Source: Spirochaetota bacterium
GTDB taxonomy: Bacteria; Spirochaetota; JAGLSM01; JAKPMW01
Reading direction: 5' to 3'
Assembly (NCBI GenBank): GCA_031283155.1
Contig: JAITCI010000017.1
Span: 1 to 32,912 of the forward strand
Length of the DNA: 32,912 bases
The position numbers and the translations under genes were made by a program. Shown here in pieces: positions 32,411-32,912 of this stretch (positions are counted from its first letter, which is position 1; each line of letters opens with the position of its first letter). The notes under the pieces are model-generated. The model worked only from the letters and a program-made list of their open reading frames with translations. It had not been told where the DNA came from and made no database searches.

Positions 32411-32687
32411 ACGCCCTTCGTTTTTTGACCACCTGCGTCTGCTTCTTTTTAAGGCAAGCAAAGGCGGGGGAGCGGCAACGGTTTGCGCATCATTTTATTT
32501 TACTGAGCGAAAAATAGTCGGTATATGCTCCCCCTCGCTTCGGCTCCGCGCAAAGCGCGGGAGCCTCCGCTACCCCCACCAATTTCAAAACCGTGCTGCC
32601 GCCAAACAACGAATGCCGTAGCCGGTGAAGATGCTTCAACACGGCGAAAAAAAGCAATTTGGTCACGAAAGAAAGCCGATGTGTGTA
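32411..32687. other. Intergenic region with palindromic element between PIN and Rpn remnants
   Basis: The stretch contains element copy 2 (32511-32591). The rest shows no gene, apart from short frames without support. Confidence 0.65.
32511..32591. repeat. Dispersed palindromic element, copy 2 (first copy at 8391)
   Basis: The flank at 32521-32539 is identical to 8401-8419. The hairpin here is GGCTCCGCGC (32542-32551), loop AAA, and GCGCGGGAGCC (32555-32565) with one bulged G. The downstream flank ACCCCCACC...TTTCAAAAC matches copy 1. Confidence 0.85.
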
Positions 32688-32912
32688 CTATTCTAACTCA
32701 TCCAAAGTAAGGCCGGTTGCCGCAAAAATCTGTTCTGCGGATACGCCCAAAGCTCTGAATTTTCGGGCGGCTTCAAGTAATCCTTCTTCTCTACCCTCTT
32801 CGCGCCATACGGCGATGGCTTCTTCCTGATTCCACTCGGTGATCCGCATATTAAGCACCTCCTGCTTGTGCTTCTCCATGAACTCTTTGAGTATACCACA
32901 CTCCAGACATTT
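32688..32912 (-). CDS. C-terminal part of an Rpn/PD-(D/E)XK nuclease-family transposase, partial at window edge
   Basis: The frame is open to the window edge; the visible 74 residues begin KCLECGILKEF, then MEKHKQEVLNM, EWNQEEA and the E-rich REEGREEGLLEAARKF helix, ending LTLDELE. This matches the C-terminal tail of Rpn-type PD-(D/E)XK transposase/nuclease proteins common in gut bacteria. The catalytic domain lies outside the window, so intactness cannot be judged. An internal ATG at 32879 is not the true start. Confidence 0.7.
   Translation of the reverse strand, partial: KCLECGILKEFMEKHKQEVLNMRITEWNQEEAIAVWREEGREEGLLEAARKFRALGVSAEQIFAATGLTLDELE

Overview
The window is a compact, GC-rich bacterial chromosome segment. 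Housekeeping genes sit on both strands, often overlapping by a few bases, and AT-richer accessory cargo and palindrome-rich intergenic DNA interrupt them. The gene set suggests a host-associated spirochaete, most likely a Treponema relative: a gatCAB operon, a GTP-type PEP carboxykinase, many short lipoproteins with relaxed lipoboxes, porin-like outer-membrane proteins and PPC-repeat surface proteins. That placement is inferred from gene content and style. No rRNA or species marker is present.

Layout. 1-2622: 3' part of a secreted protein with eight tandem beta-sandwich repeats. 2632-5931 (-): gatC-gatA-gatB, the tRNA-dependent amidotransferase. 6107-8336 (+): full-length dsbD, then a small P-loop protein. 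8337-11508: accessory island with an XRE regulator, an ImmA/IrrE protease, a DUF4417 protein, a candidate toxin with its immunity protein, a DUF4926 protein and a 5' fragment of a second immunity gene. Palindromic elements lie at both edges. 11509-13296 (-): pckG. 13455-20228: outer-membrane protein, HD hydrolase, PPC lipoprotein plus class A penicillin-binding protein (one operon), and a membrane protein of unknown role. 20305-22380: methyltransferase, then an AT-rich pair made of a ClpP-fold SDH-type protease and a 63-aa partner. 22462-27925: cell-envelope genes, comprising two paralogous small secreted proteins, a PAP2 protein, an SPFH protein, a CAP lipoprotein, a beta-barrel and a lipoprotein with a good promoter and terminator. 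28254-28325 (-): tRNA-Val(CAC). 28402-32059 (+): ligA, nadD, yqeK. 32060-32912: remnants of a PIN toxin and of an Rpn/PD-(D/E)XK transposase around a palindromic element.

The most unusual feature is a set of intergenic hairpin modules. Three copies share one fold: identical or similar outer arms, an A-rich bulge on the 5' side only, and an inner stem whose bases differ between copies while pairing is kept, closed by a TCC-containing loop. A second block recurs before tRNA-Val and before nadD. A third element occurs at 8391 and 32511, with conserved flanks around unrelated hairpins. Many of the stems end in 3-nt loops. They sit beside truncated toxin or immunity genes and a duplicated ligA-nadD junction, which suggests a mobilised or diversified small-repeat family. 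This is inference from the sequence alone.
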